A DNA stretch of 64,000 bases from assembly GCA_945876745.1 (NCBI GenBank), contig CAMCPL010000002.1, positions 62,001-126,000 on the forward strand, read 5' to 3'. The translations under genes and the position numbers were made by a program. The notes below the pieces were generated by a model. That model worked only from the letters and a program-made list of their open reading frames with translations, did not search any database and was not told where the DNA came from. The stretch comes from an uncultured Clostridia bacterium. GTDB taxonomy: Bacteria; Bacillota; Clostridia; Oscillospirales; Acutalibacteraceae. Shown here piece after piece: positions 15,129 through 25,912 of this stretch (position 1 is its first letter; each line of letters begins with the position of its first letter).

Positions 15129-16794
15129 TTACAAAGCTCACCCTTCCCGTTCCTGCGTGAAACTGAATATTAGTAACGCCCTTTGCACTTGCATAATAGC
15201 TGCTTTCATAAATAACCGGACAAACGGTGCAGGAGCTTATTATTTCGTTTTCTGCATTTTTCAGATTTTTTGCAATTTCGCCAAGCTCACCCGAAGACTG
15301 AGCCGCTTCAATATACGAGCTTACCCTGTCTTTGTCGTAATCTCCGTAGCCGCTTTCAACAACCGAGCTCAAAAATGATACTGCGCTGCTGTTGGTTGCC
15401 CTAAACGGCACAAGCGCAATATCGTATTCATTTTGGGCAATAGCCGATTTAATCTCGTTTTCGCTCATTAGCTCAACCTTTAGCGTCAGCTTTACGGCGT
15501 TTCCCTTTGAATCCTGAAAGGTCTCGCCTATACCGCTTTGAACACCCTGCAAAAGAAGTTTCGTGCTTTCTTCCATATAGTCGGGTGTAATTACCGTAAT
15601 GCTGATATCGTTTTGCTTGATTACGTTAAGACCCTTTTTCCAGTTTTTAATGCTTTCGCTCCTGTCGTAGGCATATGCCGTTGAACCTATTGCCAAGACG
15701 GCGTTGTTGCCGTTAATCAGGCTTGAAGCAGGAATGAGATTGCCTGCGGATTTGATATATTCTTTTCCAAAGTCGTCCTGCCTGCTGAAGCCCTCGCAAA
15801 ACGCTCTGCGAATAGACTCGGACTGCAATGCTTCGTCATTTGAATTAAGGATGAAAGCCCAAGTTGTGTCTTGATATTCTATATAAGAAATGCCCTTTGT
15901 TTTCTTAATACTTTCGCTGTCATGACCGCTGATAAAAGCAGCGTCATAATAGCCGTCTTCCAATTTCGATATTATTTCGTTTTTGTCTTCATCCTTGACA
16001 ATTTTCAGCGTGAGCTCCTTTGCTTTTGTCGGATATGCTCCCGTGTACTGCTTGTTTGCCTTGAGAAGATACGAGGACTCCAAAATTTGGTTTACATAAA
16101 ATTGTCCGTTGAACAAGGTGTATTTTGTATCAAGCCCGTACCTGCCGTTTGTTGCATTGAAAAATTCTTCGTTGCACGGCATTGCAACAGCTGAGGTTAG
16201 CGTGCTCATAAAGCTGTCGTCACGGTGCTCAAGAGTTATCGTAAGCAGATTAGGATTTGTCGCAACAACGCCGAGAGAATCTGCGCTCATTTTTCCCGAA
16301 TGAACGGCATTTGCATTTTTTATACAGGAAATTGTTGAAAACAGGGGACAATTTGTTTCGGGACTTGCCGCCCTTTGAAGCGCAAAAACAAAATCGTCTG
16401 CCGTAATGTCGGGATTAAATTCCTTACCCATCATTTGAAGCCTTTTGTCCTTGAACGTACCTGCATTTTCACCTGAGTCGTATTTGTCGGTGTTAATGTC
16501 CCATTTCATTCCTGCTTTAATATGAAATGTGTAGGTGAGACCGTCGTCGCTGACTTCCCATTTGTCAGCCATACCCTCGACAACACTTCCGTCGTCGTTT
16601 ATTCTTATCAGTCCCTCAAAGGTGTTTTCGATTATCAAAAACTCGTCTTGAGTTGAAGCAACCTGCGGGTCATAGCTTTTTATGTCGGCACCGAAGGGAT
16701 AAATGAAATCATATGCCGCCTCCGATTTTGAGCATCCTGCAAAGGCGCAGATTGTTATTATAACGCATAAAAAAAGAGATAAAATTCTTTTCAT
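15112..16794 (-). CDS. Peptide/oligopeptide-type ABC transporter substrate-binding lipoprotein
   Basis: The 560-residue protein has a lipoprotein signal ('FLCVIITICAFAGC', Cys20) and the SBP_bac_5 (OppA/DppA) fold, seen in 'SYDPQVASTQDEFLIIENTFEGLI' (about 40-63), 'DGLTYTFHIKAGMKWDIN' (about 89-106) and 'ADDFVFALQRAASPETNCP' (about 130). Members bind peptides or other oligomers for import. No permease or ATPase genes lie nearby, so it is an orphan binding protein. The first gene of a six-gene minus-strand run, it has its own TTGAAT-N17-TATAAT promoter. Confidence 0.9.
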   Translation of the reverse strand: MKRILSLFLCVIITICAFAGCSKSEAAYDFIYPFGADIKSYDPQVASTQDEFLIIENTFEGLIRINDDGSVVEGMADKWEVSDDGLTYTFHIKAGMKWDINTDKYDSGENAGTFKDKRLQMMGKEFNPDITADDFVFALQRAASPETNCPLFSTISCIKNANAVHSGKMSADSLGVVATNPNLLTITLEHRDDSFMSTLTSAVAMPCNEEFFNATNGRYGLDTKYTLFNGQFYVNQILESSYLLKANKQYTGAYPTKAKELTLKIVKDEDKNEIISKLEDGYYDAAFISGHDSESIKKTKGISYIEYQDTTWAFILNSNDEALQSESIRRAFCEGFSRQDDFGKEYIKSAGNLIPASSLINGNNAVLAIGSTAYAYDRSESIKNWKKGLNVIKQNDISITVITPDYMEESTKLLLQGVQSGIGETFQDSKGNAVKLTLKVELMSENEIKSAIAQNEYDIALVPFRATNSSAVSFLSSVVESGYGDYDKDRVSSYIEAAQSSGELGEIAKNLKNAENEIISSCTVCPVIYESSYYASAKGVTNIQFHAGTGRVSFVNAERE

Positions 16795-16824
16795 TTTTAT
16801 ATCCTTATAAATTTAGTACAAATA

Positions 16825-16853
16825 ATTATAACAAATCAGCCCGTGTAATTCAA
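16825..16853 (-). promoter_or_regulatory. Promoter of the minus-strand run (substrate-binding protein to phosphoesterase)
   Basis: Minus-strand TTGAAT (plus 16848-16853), 17-bp spacer, TATAAT (plus 16825-16830), about 30 bp upstream of the ATG at 16794. Confidence 0.7.
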
Positions 16854-17048
16854 TATAAAATTATAATTTATTTGATTATTTTTCATTAAATATGTCCGTT
16901 GCATTTTACATAAGCAGGGCGACTTTTATATAATAAAATACTAAACACACGGTGCCGTTGCTAAAATATTTTTTTATTTTAGCGGTGTTGAAAAAACACC
17001 TAAAAATTATGCAAAAATTAAATTTTTTTCTGATTTTGAAAATTTTTC
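16854..17048. other. Divergent intergenic region with two hairpins
   Basis: This A/T-rich part of the 399-bp space between the divergent binding-protein and rpoB genes holds no gene. GCTAAAATA (16960-16968) can pair with TATTTTAGC (16975-16983). Directly after, GGTGTT (16984-16989) pairs with AACACC (16995-17000). Their role is not clear, and neither is a typical terminator for a known gene. Confidence 0.4.
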
Positions 17049-17077
17049 TTGACTTTATAATATAAAGAGTGTAAAAT
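17049..17077 (+). promoter_or_regulatory. rpoBC promoter
   Basis: TTGACT (17049-17054), 17-bp spacer, TAAAAT (17072-17077). It leaves an rpoB leader of about 110 nt. Confidence 0.7.
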
Positions 17078-17193
17078 GTTACCACGATTGTATACTGGGA
17101 GTATGTCTGTATGCGGGCGTATATAATAAGCCTTAATAATATATAACTCTCGGTCTATCATTGAAATAACAAACGAATGGAGTGAATACCTAT

Positions 17194-20100
17194 ATGGTAA
17201 ATGTGAAGGATGTGCAGCTTGGCACAACTACACGAAAGAGCTTTGCTAAAATCAATGAAGTTATGCAAATGCCTAACTTGATTGAAGTGCAAAAGAAGTC
17301 TTACCAGTGGTTCCTTGACGAAGGCTTGAAGGAAGTATTTCGTGACATCGGCTCGATTACCGATAACAGCGAGAAGCTCATTCTCGACTTTATCGACTAC
17401 AGTATGGACGATGAGCCGAAGTATTCTATCGCAGAATGTAAGGCACGAGACGTAACCTACTCAAAGGCTTTGAAGCTTCAGGCTCGTCTTCGTAACACCG
17501 AAACAGGCGAGGTTAAGGAAAGCACTATTTACTGCGGTGATTTGCCGTTAATGACAGACTCCGGTACATTTGTCATCAACGGTGCAGAAAGATGTATCGT
17601 ATCTCAGCTTGTTCGTTCACCCGGCGTTTATTACGCTATGGATCACGACAAGACCGGTAAGGAGCTTTACACAAACACCGTTATTCCAAACAGAGGTGCT
17701 TGGCTCGAATACGAAACAGACGCAAACGATGTTTTCTATGTTCGTATCGACAAGAACAGAAAGATTTATATCACAACATTTCTTCGTTCTCTCGGCTTAG
17801 GCTCCGACGAGGAGCTTCGTGAGTATTTCGGCGACGACGAAAGACTTGAAGCAACTATCGAAAAGGATCTTACCAAAAACGAGGAAGAGGCTCTTCTTGA
17901 GGTCTACAAGAAGCTTCGTCCTGGCGAGCCGCCGACAGTTGATACTGCAAGGTCGCATATCGACGGACTTTTCTTCGATCCGAGAAGATACGACCTTTCG
18001 AGAGTCGGAAGATATAAGTACAACAAAAAGCTCGGCTTGGAGGAAAGACTTACAGGACAGGTTGCCGCACAGCCTATCATCTCACCTATGGGCGAGCTTC
18101 TTGCCGACGCAGGTGAGAAGATTACAGCCGAAAAAGCAAGAGAAATCGATAATTCAGGTGTTATGTCTGCATATATCGAGCTTGAATCCGGCAAGGTTAT
18201 CAAGGTTCTCGGCAACGGAATGGTTGACATTGACTGCTACGTAAGCGTTGACAAAAAGGCGCTGGGCATCAACGAAAAGGTTTCCTACCGCGTACTTAGC
18301 GAAATTATGGAAAAGGTCGGCGACGATCAAGAGGCTCTTGAGGCTGAAATTAAACTTCGCCGTGATGACCTTATTCCTAACCACATTATCGTAGACGATA
18401 TTTTTGCTTCTGTTGCATATTTGCTCAACCTTGCAAACGGCGTGGGCAAGACCGATGATATCGACCATCTCGGCAACCGTCGTATCCGTGCAGTAGGCGA
18501 GCTTCTCCAAAATCAGTTCCGTATCGGCTTTACACGTATGGAAAGAGTAATCAAGGAGAGAATGAATGTTCAGTCACAGGATGACGCAGAGGCAATCACT
18601 CCACAGGCAATAATCAACACGAGACCGGTAAATGCTGCTATTCGCGAGTTCTTCGGTTCATCACCGCTTTCGCAGTTTATGGATCAGAACAATCCGCTTG
18701 CAGAGCTTACCCATAAGAGAAGACTTTCGGCGCTCGGTCCGGGCGGTCTTTCAAGAGACCGTGCAGGCTTCGAGGTTCGTGACGTACACTATACCCACTA
18801 CGGTCGTATGTGTCCTATCGAAACACCTGAAGGTCCGAACATCGGCTTGATTTCATATTTGGCTTGCTATAGCCGACTTAACGAATACGGCTTTATCGAA
18901 GCTCCTTACCGTAAGGTAGACAAGCAGACAGGCGTAGTTACCGACGAGGTTGTTTATATGACAGCTGATATGGAGGATAACTTCGTAGTTGCACAGGCAA
19001 ACGAGCCGCTTGATTCAGAGGGCAGATTTGCAAATTCGAGAGTTACCTGCCGTTGCAAGGATGAATTTCTTACAGTCGCTCCCGAAAAGGTTGACTATAT
19101 GGACGTTTCTCCGAAGATGGTAGTTTCCGTTGCAACAGCAATGATTCCGTTCCTTGAAAACGACGACGCAAACCGTGCTCTTATGGGTGCGAACATGCAG
19201 CGTCAGGCAGTACCGCTTCTTAAAACAGAGGCTCCGATTGTAGGAACAGGTATGGAATATAAGGCAGCGTACGACTCAGGCGTTGTCGTAATAGCAAAAA
19301 GAGGCGGCGAGGTTGTCGCTCTTGATGCAAAAACAATCGAGATTAAAACTAAAAACGGCGAAATCGACAGATACGAGCTCATCAAGTTCTCCGGCTCCAA
19401 CCAGGGAACCTGTATTAACCAAAGACCTATCGTTTCGCTTCATCAAACAGTAGAGGACGGACAGGTTATCGCAGACGGTCCTGCAACCTGCAACGGTGAG
19501 ATTTCAATCGGTAAGAACGCTCTCATCGGCTTTATGACCTGGGAGGGCTACAACTACGAGGACGCCGTTCTCATTAACGAAAAAATCGTTCGTGATGATG
19601 TTTACACATCTATCCACATTATCGAGCACGAGGTTGAAGCCCGTGATACAAAGCTCGGAGCAGAGGAAATTACAAGAGATATTCCTAATGTCGGCGAGGA
19701 CGCACTTAAGGATTTGGACGAGGACGGTATTATCCGTGTCGGCGCAGAGGTTCGTTCGGGTGATATCCTTGTAGGTAAGGTAACGCCAAAGGGTGAAACG
19801 GAGCTTACAAGCGAGGAGAGACTTCTTCGTGCAATCTTCGGCGAAAAGGCAAGAGAGGTTAGAGATACCTCTATGAAGGTGCCTCACGGTGAATACGGTA
19901 TCGTTGTTGACGTTAAGGTGTTCACAAGAGCAAACCACGACGAGCTTAACGCAGGCGTAAACAAGGTTGTTCGTGTTTATATCGCACAAAAGAGAAAGAT
20001 TCAGGCCGGCGATAAGATGGCAGGCCGTCACGGTAACAAGGGCGTTGTTTCCCGTGTACTTCCTCAGGAGGATATGCCGTTCCTTCCGGACGGTCGTCCG

Positions 20101-20940
20101 CTTGATATCGTGCTTAATCCTCTCGGCGTACCTTCACGTATGAACATCGGTCAGGTGCTTGAGGTTCATCTCGGCTATGCGGCTATGGCTCTCGGCTGGA
20201 AGATGATGACTCCTGTATTCGACGGCGCTCATGAGGAGGACATCAGAGAATGTCTTAAGCTCGCAGACATCGGTTACTATGTAGACGAAAACGGCAACAA
20301 GATTTATGACGGTAAGGTTCAGCTTACAGACGGCAGAACAGGTGAGAAGTTCGATAACCGTGTAACAGTAGGTTATATGTACTATCTTAAGCTCCATCAC
20401 CTCGTTGACGATAAGATTCACGCACGTTCAACAGGTCCTTACAGCCTTGTAACTCAACAGCCTCTCGGCGGTAAGGCACAGTTCGGCGGACAGAGATTCG
20501 GTGAGATGGAGGTTTGGGCACTTGAAGCGTACGGTGCAGCTTACACTCTTCAGGAAATCATCACAGTTAAGTCCGACGACGTTGTAGGTCGTGTTAAGAC
20601 TTATGAAGCTATCGTAAAGGGCGAGAACATTCCGCCGGCAGGAACTCCGGAAGCGTTTAAGGTATTGTTTAAGGAATTGCAGGCTCTCGGTCTTGATACA
20701 AGACTTTATGACGAGTCGGGCGAAGAGGTTATTCTCAAGCAGGATCTTGATGACGACGGTATTCCGACTGTCAGCGACGATAAGGCATTTACAGAGGTAA
20801 ATGATTTTGACAATCAAGAGGGCTACGGTTTCCTTGATGAAAACGGTGACGAAATAAAGGAAGCAAATCAGGATGACGATGTTGATTTGTTTGCATCGGA
20901 CGACGATGCTTATGACGACGATTTCGATGATTTTGAATAA
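17194..20940 (+). CDS. rpoB: DNA-directed RNA polymerase subunit beta
   Basis: The 1,248-residue subunit forms half of the RNA polymerase active cleft. The rifampicin pocket '[26 protein letters not shown]' (about residues 485-510) has the wild-type residues, so resistance is not expected. '[10 protein letters not shown]' and '[13 protein letters not shown]' are also present. The C-terminus is an extended acidic tail ('[22 protein letters not shown]'). ATG at 17194 is chosen over GTG 17182 because GGAG at 17179-17182 fits only the later codon. rplJ/rplL, common upstream partners of rpoB, are not here. rpoC follows after 61 bp with the same GGAG-to-ATG spacing. Confidence 0.98.
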   Translation: MVNVKDVQLGTTTRKSFAKINEVMQMPNLIEVQKKSYQWFLDEGLKEVFRDIGSITDNSEKLILDFIDYSMDDEPKYSIAECKARDVTYSKALKLQARLRNTETGEVKESTIYCGDLPLMTDSGTFVINGAERCIVSQLVRSPGVYYAMDHDKTGKELYTNTVIPNRGAWLEYETDANDVFYVRIDKNRKIYITTFLRSLGLGSDEELREYFGDDERLEATIEKDLTKNEEEALLEVYKKLRPGEPPTVDTARSHIDGLFFDPRRYDLSRVGRYKYNKKLGLEERLTGQVAAQPIISPMGELLADAGEKITAEKAREIDNSGVMSAYIELESGKVIKVLGNGMVDIDCYVSVDKKALGINEKVSYRVLSEIMEKVGDDQEALEAEIKLRRDDLIPNHIIVDDIFASVAYLLNLANGVGKTDDIDHLGNRRIRAVGELLQNQFRIGFTRMERVIKERMNVQSQDDAEAITPQAIINTRPVNAAIREFFGSSPLSQFMDQNNPLAELTHKRRLSALGPGGLSRDRAGFEVRDVHYTHYGRMCPIETPEGPNIGLISYLACYSRLNEYGFIEAPYRKVDKQTGVVTDEVVYMTADMEDNFVVAQANEPLDSEGRFANSRVTCRCKDEFLTVAPEKVDYMDVSPKMVVSVATAMIPFLENDDANRALMGANMQRQAVPLLKTEAPIVGTGMEYKAAYDSGVVVIAKRGGEVVALDAKTIEIKTKNGEIDRYELIKFSGSNQGTCINQRPIVSLHQTVEDGQVIADGPATCNGEISIGKNALIGFMTWEGYNYEDAVLINEKIVRDDVYTSIHIIEHEVEARDTKLGAEEITRDIPNVGEDALKDLDEDGIIRVGAEVRSGDILVGKVTPKGETELTSEERLLRAIFGEKAREVRDTSMKVPHGEYGIVVDVKVFTRANHDELNAGVNKVVRVYIAQKRKIQAGDKMAGRHGNKGVVSRVLPQEDMPFLPDGRPLDIVLNPLGVPSRMNIGQVLEVHLGYAAMALGWKMMTPVFDGAHEEDIRECLKLADIGYYVDENGNKIYDGKVQLTDGRTGEKFDNRVTVGYMYYLKLHHLVDDKIHARSTGPYSLVTQQPLGGKAQFGGQRFGEMEVWALEAYGAAYTLQEIITVKSDDVVGRVKTYEAIVKGENIPPAGTPEAFKVLFKELQALGLDTRLYDESGEEVILKQDLDDDGIPTVSDDKAFTEVNDFDNQEGYGFLDENGDEIKEANQDDDVDLFASDDDAYDDDFDDFE

Positions 20941-21001
20941 TTGTCTTCAACACGATTTTGATTAACTTTCAATTAATAATAGAAAAGGAGTGCTTCCGTA
21001 T

Positions 21002-24000
21002 ATGGATAATAATTCAACAAATGAATTCAGTTCAATAAAAATCGGTCTTGCTTCGCCCGAAGCCATTCGTTCATGGTCATACGGCGAGGTAACAAAGCCC
21101 GAAACTATAAATTACAGAACTCTCAAGCCTGAAATCGGCGGTTTATTCTGCGAAAGAATTTTCGGTCCTATGAAGGACTGGGAATGTCATTGCGGCAAAT
21201 ACAAGAGAGTTCGTTATAAGGGCAAGGTTTGCGAGCGCTGCGGAGTAGAAATTACACGTGCAAAGGTTCGTCGTGAGCGTATGGGTCACATCGAGCTTGC
21301 TGCTCCCGTATCTCATATTTGGTATTTCAAGGGTATTCCGAGCCGTATCGGTCAGGTACTTGATATCAACCAGAGAAACCTTGAAAAGGTATTGTACTTC
21401 GGTCTTTATATCGTAACGGATCCGGGCGATACTCCGCTTCAAAAGAAGCAGACGCTTACCGAAAAAGAGTATCAGGATATGCGTGAAAGATACGAGGATG
21501 ACTTTAAGGCAGGAATGGGTGCAGAGGCTATTAAAGAGCTTCTCTCCGAAATTGACGCCAAGGAGCTCCGCGACGAGCTTGCCAAGGAGCTTGAGACAGC
21601 TACCGGACAAAAGAGAACAAAGCTTCTTAAGAGACTTGATGTTGTTGACGCTTTCGTAAACAGCGGCAATAAGCTTGAGTGGATGATACTTGACGTTCTT
21701 CCGGTAATTCCTCCGGATATTCGTCCTATGGTACAGCTTGACGGCGGCAGATTCGCAACCTCCGACCTTAACGATTTGTACAGACGTGTTATCAACAGAA
21801 ATAACAGACTTAAGAGATTGATGGAGCTTCACGCACCGGATATCATTATCAGAAACGAAAAGAGAATGCTTCAGGAGTCGGTTGACGCTCTTATCGACAA
21901 CGGTCGTAGAGGCAGACCTGTAACAGGTCCGAACAACCGTCCGCTTAAATCTCTTTCGGATATGCTTAAGGGTAAGCAGGGACGCTTCCGTCAGAACCTT
22001 TTGGGTAAGCGTGTTGACTACTCCGGTCGTTCGGTTATCGTAGTAGGTCCCGAGCTTAAGATGTACCAGTGCGGTCTTCCGAAGGAAATGGCTATCGAGC
22101 TGTTCAAGCCGTTTGTTATGAAACGCCTTGTTGAAACAGGCGTTGCTTCAAATATCAAGCAGGCTCGTAAAATGGTAGAAAAGGCAAACCGCAGCGAGGT
22201 TTGGGACGCATTAGAGGTTGTAATTAAGGATCACCCTGTAATGCTCAACCGTGCTCCCACACTTCACAGACTTGGTATTCAGGCATTTGAGCCTGTGCTC
22301 GTTGAAGGTAGAGCTATCAAGCTTCATCCGCTTGCTTGTACAGCGTTTAACGCCGACTTCGACGGTGACCAAATGGCTGTTCATGTACCGCTTTCGGCAG
22401 AGGCTCAGGCAGAGGCTCGTATGCTTATGCTCGCTTCCAACAACCTTTTGAAGCCGTCAGACGGTAAGCCTGTTGCCGTTCCGTCGCAGGATATGGTTAT
22501 CGGTTCATACTATCTTACAATGATTAAAGACGGTGAGCCGGGCTGTCCTACAAAGGAAATTATCGACGGTGAAGAGGTTACAAAATACAGAATTTTCCGT
22601 GATGTAGACGAGGCTATGATGGCTTACCAAGAGGGCTCACTCGGTCTTCATTCGGAATGTAAGATTCGCTTTACCGGTGAGGTTGACGGCGAAATGAAGT
22701 CTTCAATCGTTGTTACAACAATCGGTCGAGTTATCTTCAATAAGCCTATTCCGCAGGATCTCGGCTTTGTTGACAGAACTATTCCGGGTAACGAATTTGT
22801 TCCTGAGGTTAGCTTCGTTGTTAAGAAAGGCGGTCTCGGAAAGATTGCCGACGCTTGTATTCGTACACACGGCGTTTCCATTGCTTCAAAGGTGCTTGAC
22901 GATATCAAGAATCAGGGCTATAAATATTCAACTGTTTCGGGTACAACGGTAGCCGTTATCGACGCACTTATCCCTGAAAAGAAGAAAGAATTTCTTGCTC
23001 AGGCAGAAGCAAAGGTTGACGAAATTACAACTAACTATAACTACGGTCTTATCACGAACGAGGAGCGTTATTCACAGGTTATTAAGGCTTGGGAAAAATG
23101 TACAAACCTTGTTTCCGATGAGCTTACAAATAACTTCGACGGTACTCACAACCCGATTCATATGATGGTAGACTCAGGTGCTCGTGGTAGTACATCACAG
23201 CTTCGTCAGCTTGCAGGTATGAGAGGTCTTATCGCAAATACATCGGGTGCTACAATCGAAATTCCTATCCGTGCTAATTACCGTGAGGGTCTTAACATTT
23301 TGGAATACTTCATTTCCTCACGTGGTGCGCGTAAGGGTCTTACCGATACTGCGCTTCGTACAGCCGACTCCGGTTACCTTACACGTCGTCTTGTTGACGT
23401 ATCGCAGGATGTTATCATCCGTGACGACGACTGCGGCTGTCACGACGGTATTGAGGTTTACGCTATTATGGACGGCAACCGTGTTCTTGAAAGCCTTGAA
23501 GAAAGACTTGTAGGAAGATTTGCCGCAGAGCCTATTGTTGATCCTAACACCGGCGAGGTGCTTATGGATACCGACAGAATTATGAACGAGGAGGATGCCG
23601 CACGCATTACCGCGGCAGGTATCACAACCGTTAAAATTCGTTCGCTCATTACCTGTAAGTCACGCCACGGCGTTTGCCGCAAGTGCTACGGCTCCAACCT
23701 TGCATTCAACGAGCCTGTTCAGGTCGGCGAGGCAGTAGGTATCATTGCCGCACAGTCAATCGGTGAACCGGGTACACAGCTTACAATGAGAACCTTCCAT
23801 ACCGGCGGTGTTGCAGGAGGCGAGGACATTACACAGGGTCTTCCGAGAGTCGAGGAATTGTTCGAGGCAAGAAAGCCCAAGCAGCTTGCGATTCTTTCCG
23901 AAATCGACGGTGTTGTAAGATTTGAGGAAATCAAAAAGACTCGTCACGTTGTTGTATTCAATCAGGAGACAGGCGAGGAAAGAAAGTATCTCATTCCTTA

Positions 24001-24655
24001 CGGTTACAGACTTTGCGAAAATATCGTAGAGGGTGCATATATCGAAAAGGGTACCGAGCTTACACTCGGCTCAAAGAATCCTCACGACGTACTTGCTATT
24101 CTCGGTGAAGAGGCTGTATATAATTACCTTATTAAAGAGGTACAGTACGCATACCGTACACAGGGTGTTGATATCAACGATAAGCATATCGAGGTTATCG
24201 TTCGTCAGATGCTCAAGAAGTGCATTGTTGACGACGCAGGAAGCACCGATTTGATTTCGGGCACTAATGTAGACGTTTCGGCTGTTGCCGAGGCAAACGA
24301 CGCTATCGACGCAAGAATCGCCGCAGGCGAGGAGGGCTTGAAGCACGCAACCTACATTCCGCTTCTTCTCGGTATTACCAAGGCTTCTCTTGCAACCGAT
24401 TCATTCCTTAGCGCTGCTTCGTTCCAGGAAACAACGAGAGTTCTTACAGATGCAGCTATCAGAGGAAAGAGTGATCCGCTTCTCGGTCTTAAGGAGAACG
24501 TTCTTATCGGTAAGCTTGTTCCGGCAGGTACAGGTATGAGCGTATTCAGAGACGTTGACGTTGTTCCGAGCTATTTTGCAAGTGATAATGCAAGCAATAT
24601 CGAAATAAAAGATTTAGAACAATTGCAACAACTCTTGACAAACAGCGAGAATTAA
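21002..24655 (+). CDS. rpoC: DNA-directed RNA polymerase subunit beta'
   Basis: The 1,217-residue subunit carries the catalytic loop '[12 protein letters not shown]', whose three aspartates bind the active-site magnesium, and the N-terminal zinc ribbon '[20 protein letters not shown]' (about residues 62-81). A second zinc site (CGCHDG... [13 protein letters not shown]) and the '[17 protein letters not shown]' trigger-loop region lie in the C-terminal half. ATG at 21002 follows AAAGGAG (20984-20990) by 11 bp; the GTG at 20990 has no suitable site. The end of the gene contains the -35 of the downstream str-type operon promoter. Confidence 0.98.
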   Translation: MDNNSTNEFSSIKIGLASPEAIRSWSYGEVTKPETINYRTLKPEIGGLFCERIFGPMKDWECHCGKYKRVRYKGKVCERCGVEITRAKVRRERMGHIELAAPVSHIWYFKGIPSRIGQVLDINQRNLEKVLYFGLYIVTDPGDTPLQKKQTLTEKEYQDMRERYEDDFKAGMGAEAIKELLSEIDAKELRDELAKELETATGQKRTKLLKRLDVVDAFVNSGNKLEWMILDVLPVIPPDIRPMVQLDGGRFATSDLNDLYRRVINRNNRLKRLMELHAPDIIIRNEKRMLQESVDALIDNGRRGRPVTGPNNRPLKSLSDMLKGKQGRFRQNLLGKRVDYSGRSVIVVGPELKMYQCGLPKEMAIELFKPFVMKRLVETGVASNIKQARKMVEKANRSEVWDALEVVIKDHPVMLNRAPTLHRLGIQAFEPVLVEGRAIKLHPLACTAFNADFDGDQMAVHVPLSAEAQAEARMLMLASNNLLKPSDGKPVAVPSQDMVIGSYYLTMIKDGEPGCPTKEIIDGEEVTKYRIFRDVDEAMMAYQEGSLGLHSECKIRFTGEVDGEMKSSIVVTTIGRVIFNKPIPQDLGFVDRTIPGNEFVPEVSFVVKKGGLGKIADACIRTHGVSIASKVLDDIKNQGYKYSTVSGTTVAVIDALIPEKKKEFLAQAEAKVDEITTNYNYGLITNEERYSQVIKAWEKCTNLVSDELTNNFDGTHNPIHMMVDSGARGSTSQLRQLAGMRGLIANTSGATIEIPIRANYREGLNILEYFISSRGARKGLTDTALRTADSGYLTRRLVDVSQDVIIRDDDCGCHDGIEVYAIMDGNRVLESLEERLVGRFAAEPIVDPNTGEVLMDTDRIMNEEDAARITAAGITTVKIRSLITCKSRHGVCRKCYGSNLAFNEPVQVGEAVGIIAAQSIGEPGTQLTMRTFHTGGVAGGEDITQGLPRVEELFEARKPKQLAILSEIDGVVRFEEIKKTRHVVVFNQETGEERKYLIPYGYRLCENIVEGAYIEKGTELTLGSKNPHDVLAILGEEAVYNYLIKEVQYAYRTQGVDINDKHIEVIVRQMLKKCIVDDAGSTDLISGTNVDVSAVAEANDAIDARIAAGEEGLKHATYIPLLLGITKASLATDSFLSAASFQETTRVLTDAAIRGKSDPLLGLKENVLIGKLVPAGTGMSVFRDVDVVPSYFASDNASNIEIKDLEQLQQLLTNSEN

Positions 24656-24663
24656 GTTATAAT
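24635..24663 (+). promoter_or_regulatory. Consensus promoter for rpsL-rpsG-fusA, overlapping the end of rpoC
   Basis: TTGACA (24635-24640), exactly 17 bp, TATAAT (24658-24663): both hexamers are perfect. The -35 lies in the last rpoC codons and the -10 just past its stop. The expected start is near 24670, giving a leader of about 190 nt. Confidence 0.85.
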
Positions 24664-24726
24664 ATCAAGCTGTGTGCGAATAATTTTGTAGGAATATACA
24701 AAATTTAGTGCTTTAATTTGTTAAAA

Positions 24727-24764
24727 TTGTCTATCGAGGCGGAGAAATCCGTCTCGGTAGATAA
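24727..24764 (+). ncRNA. Long GAAA-capped hairpin in the rpsL leader
   Basis: A 17-bp stem (24727-24743 with 24748-24764, three G-T pairs) closes a GAAA tetraloop. No U run follows, so it is not an ordinary terminator. It lies in the middle of the predicted 5' leader of the rpsL operon and may bind a ribosomal protein, steer RNase processing or stabilise the mRNA. It matches no leader that I recognise. Confidence 0.6.
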
Positions 24765-24860
24765 CGCAGTTTATATATTTGATATCAAAGTATATTTGGT
24801 ATGAAATATGTATATTGCGTGTTCGCATTGTGCATAAATAAATGAAAGGAGAATAAACTA

Positions 24861-25280
24861 TTGCCTACCTTTAACCAATTAGTCAGAACAGGACGTAAGT
24901 CCCTTGAGAAGAAGTCAAAGACTCCTGCTCTCAACAGAGGCCTTAACACAAAGAAGAATGTTATGACAAATACATCGTCCCCACAAAAGCGCGGCGTTTG
25001 TACAGCAGTTAAAACAGCAACACCTAAGAAGCCTAACTCAGCTCTTCGTAAGATTGCCAGAGTTCGTCTTACAAACGGTATGGAAGTTTCTGCGTACATT
25101 CCTGGTGTAGGCCATAACCTTCAGGAGCACTCCGTAGTTATGGTTCGTGGCGGAAGAGTTAAGGACCTTCCCGGTGTTCGTTACCACATCATTCGTGGTA
25201 CACTTGATACACAGGGCGTTAACGGCAGAATGCAGAGCCGTTCAAAGTACGGTGCAAAGAGACCTAAGGTTAAGAAGTAA
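24861..25280 (+). CDS. rpsL: 30S ribosomal protein S12
   Basis: The 139-residue protein of the decoding centre contains '[11 protein letters not shown]' (about residues 54-64) and '[13 protein letters not shown]' (about 101-113). Both lysine-containing loops are wild type for streptomycin sensitivity. Compared with the 124-residue E. coli protein it carries an insertion near residues 17-38, usual in Gram-positives. The start is TTG at 24861, placed 9 bp after AAAGGAG (24845-24851). It is first gene of the rpsL-rpsG-fusA-tuf group. Confidence 0.97.
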   Translation: MPTFNQLVRTGRKSLEKKSKTPALNRGLNTKKNVMTNTSSPQKRGVCTAVKTATPKKPNSALRKIARVRLTNGMEVSAYIPGVGHNLQEHSVVMVRGGRVKDLPGVRYHIIRGTLDTQGVNGRMQSRSKYGAKRPKVKK

Positions 25281-25420
25281 TCCGAGTCCTGCACGTTAAC
25301 ATTAATCGAGGAAACCCGACAATAGTTTATTTATTCATATAAATCGGCTTTTGTTGGCTCCACGGAAAAACCGAGTACCTATGAACTCATATTAAATATT
25401 AATGAAGGAGGGAAGCGAAG
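25281..25420 (+). other. rpsL-rpsG intercistronic region
   Basis: This 140-nt gap is long for a ribosomal operon. In E. coli the S12-S7 gap is where S7 binds to repress translation. Here TCGG near 25347 can pair with CCGA near 25371 around an imperfect U/A stem, but I cannot show the S7 fold. GGAGGG precedes the rpsG ATG. Confidence 0.35.
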
Positions 25421-25891
25421 ATGCCAAGAAGAGGCCAGATCGCTAAGCGTGATGTTTTACCTGATCCGATGTACAACTCAAAGGTTGTTACTCGTTTGAT
25501 CAACAACATCATGTTAGATGGTAAGAAGGGCGTTGCACAGAAGATTGTGTACGGCGCATTCGACATCATTCAAGAAAAGACAGGTAACGATCCGCTTGAA
25601 GTTTTTGAAGCTGCAATGGAAAACGTAATGCCTGTATTGGAAGTAAAGGCTCGTCGTATCGGCGGTGCAACATATCAGGTTCCGTTAGAGGTTCGTCCTG
25701 AAAGAAGACAGACATTAGGTCTTAGATGGATTACTCTGTATGCAAGACAGAGAAGTGAAAGAACTATGAAGGAACGTCTTGCAGCTGAGCTTATGGACGC
25801 TGCAAACAAAACAGGCGGTGCAGTTAAGAAGTGTGACGATACACACAAGATGGCAGAAGCAAACAAGGCTTTTGCTCATTTCAGATACTAA
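25421..25891 (+). CDS. rpsG: 30S ribosomal protein S7
   Basis: The 156-residue protein nucleates assembly of the 30S head and lines the E/P tRNA sites. It starts '[21 protein letters not shown]' and carries '[27 protein letters not shown]' (about residues 76-102), the classic S7 signature. Length matches the family. The ATG follows GGAGGG by a normal distance. fusA starts 21 bp later. Confidence 0.98.
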   Translation: MPRRGQIAKRDVLPDPMYNSKVVTRLINNIMLDGKKGVAQKIVYGAFDIIQEKTGNDPLEVFEAAMENVMPVLEVKARRIGGATYQVPLEVRPERRQTLGLRWITLYARQRSERTMKERLAAELMDAANKTGGAVKKCDDTHKMAEANKAFAHFRY

Positions 25892-25912
25892 TCTGCCCAA
25901 CAGGAGGATATT

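Noticed and set aside
18630-18800. Rifampicin-resistance change in rpoB
   Set aside because: The Asp, His and Ser positions of the resistance region are all wild type.
25020-25200. Streptomycin-resistance change in rpsL
   Set aside because: Both key lysines in PKKPNS and GRVKDLPG are wild type.
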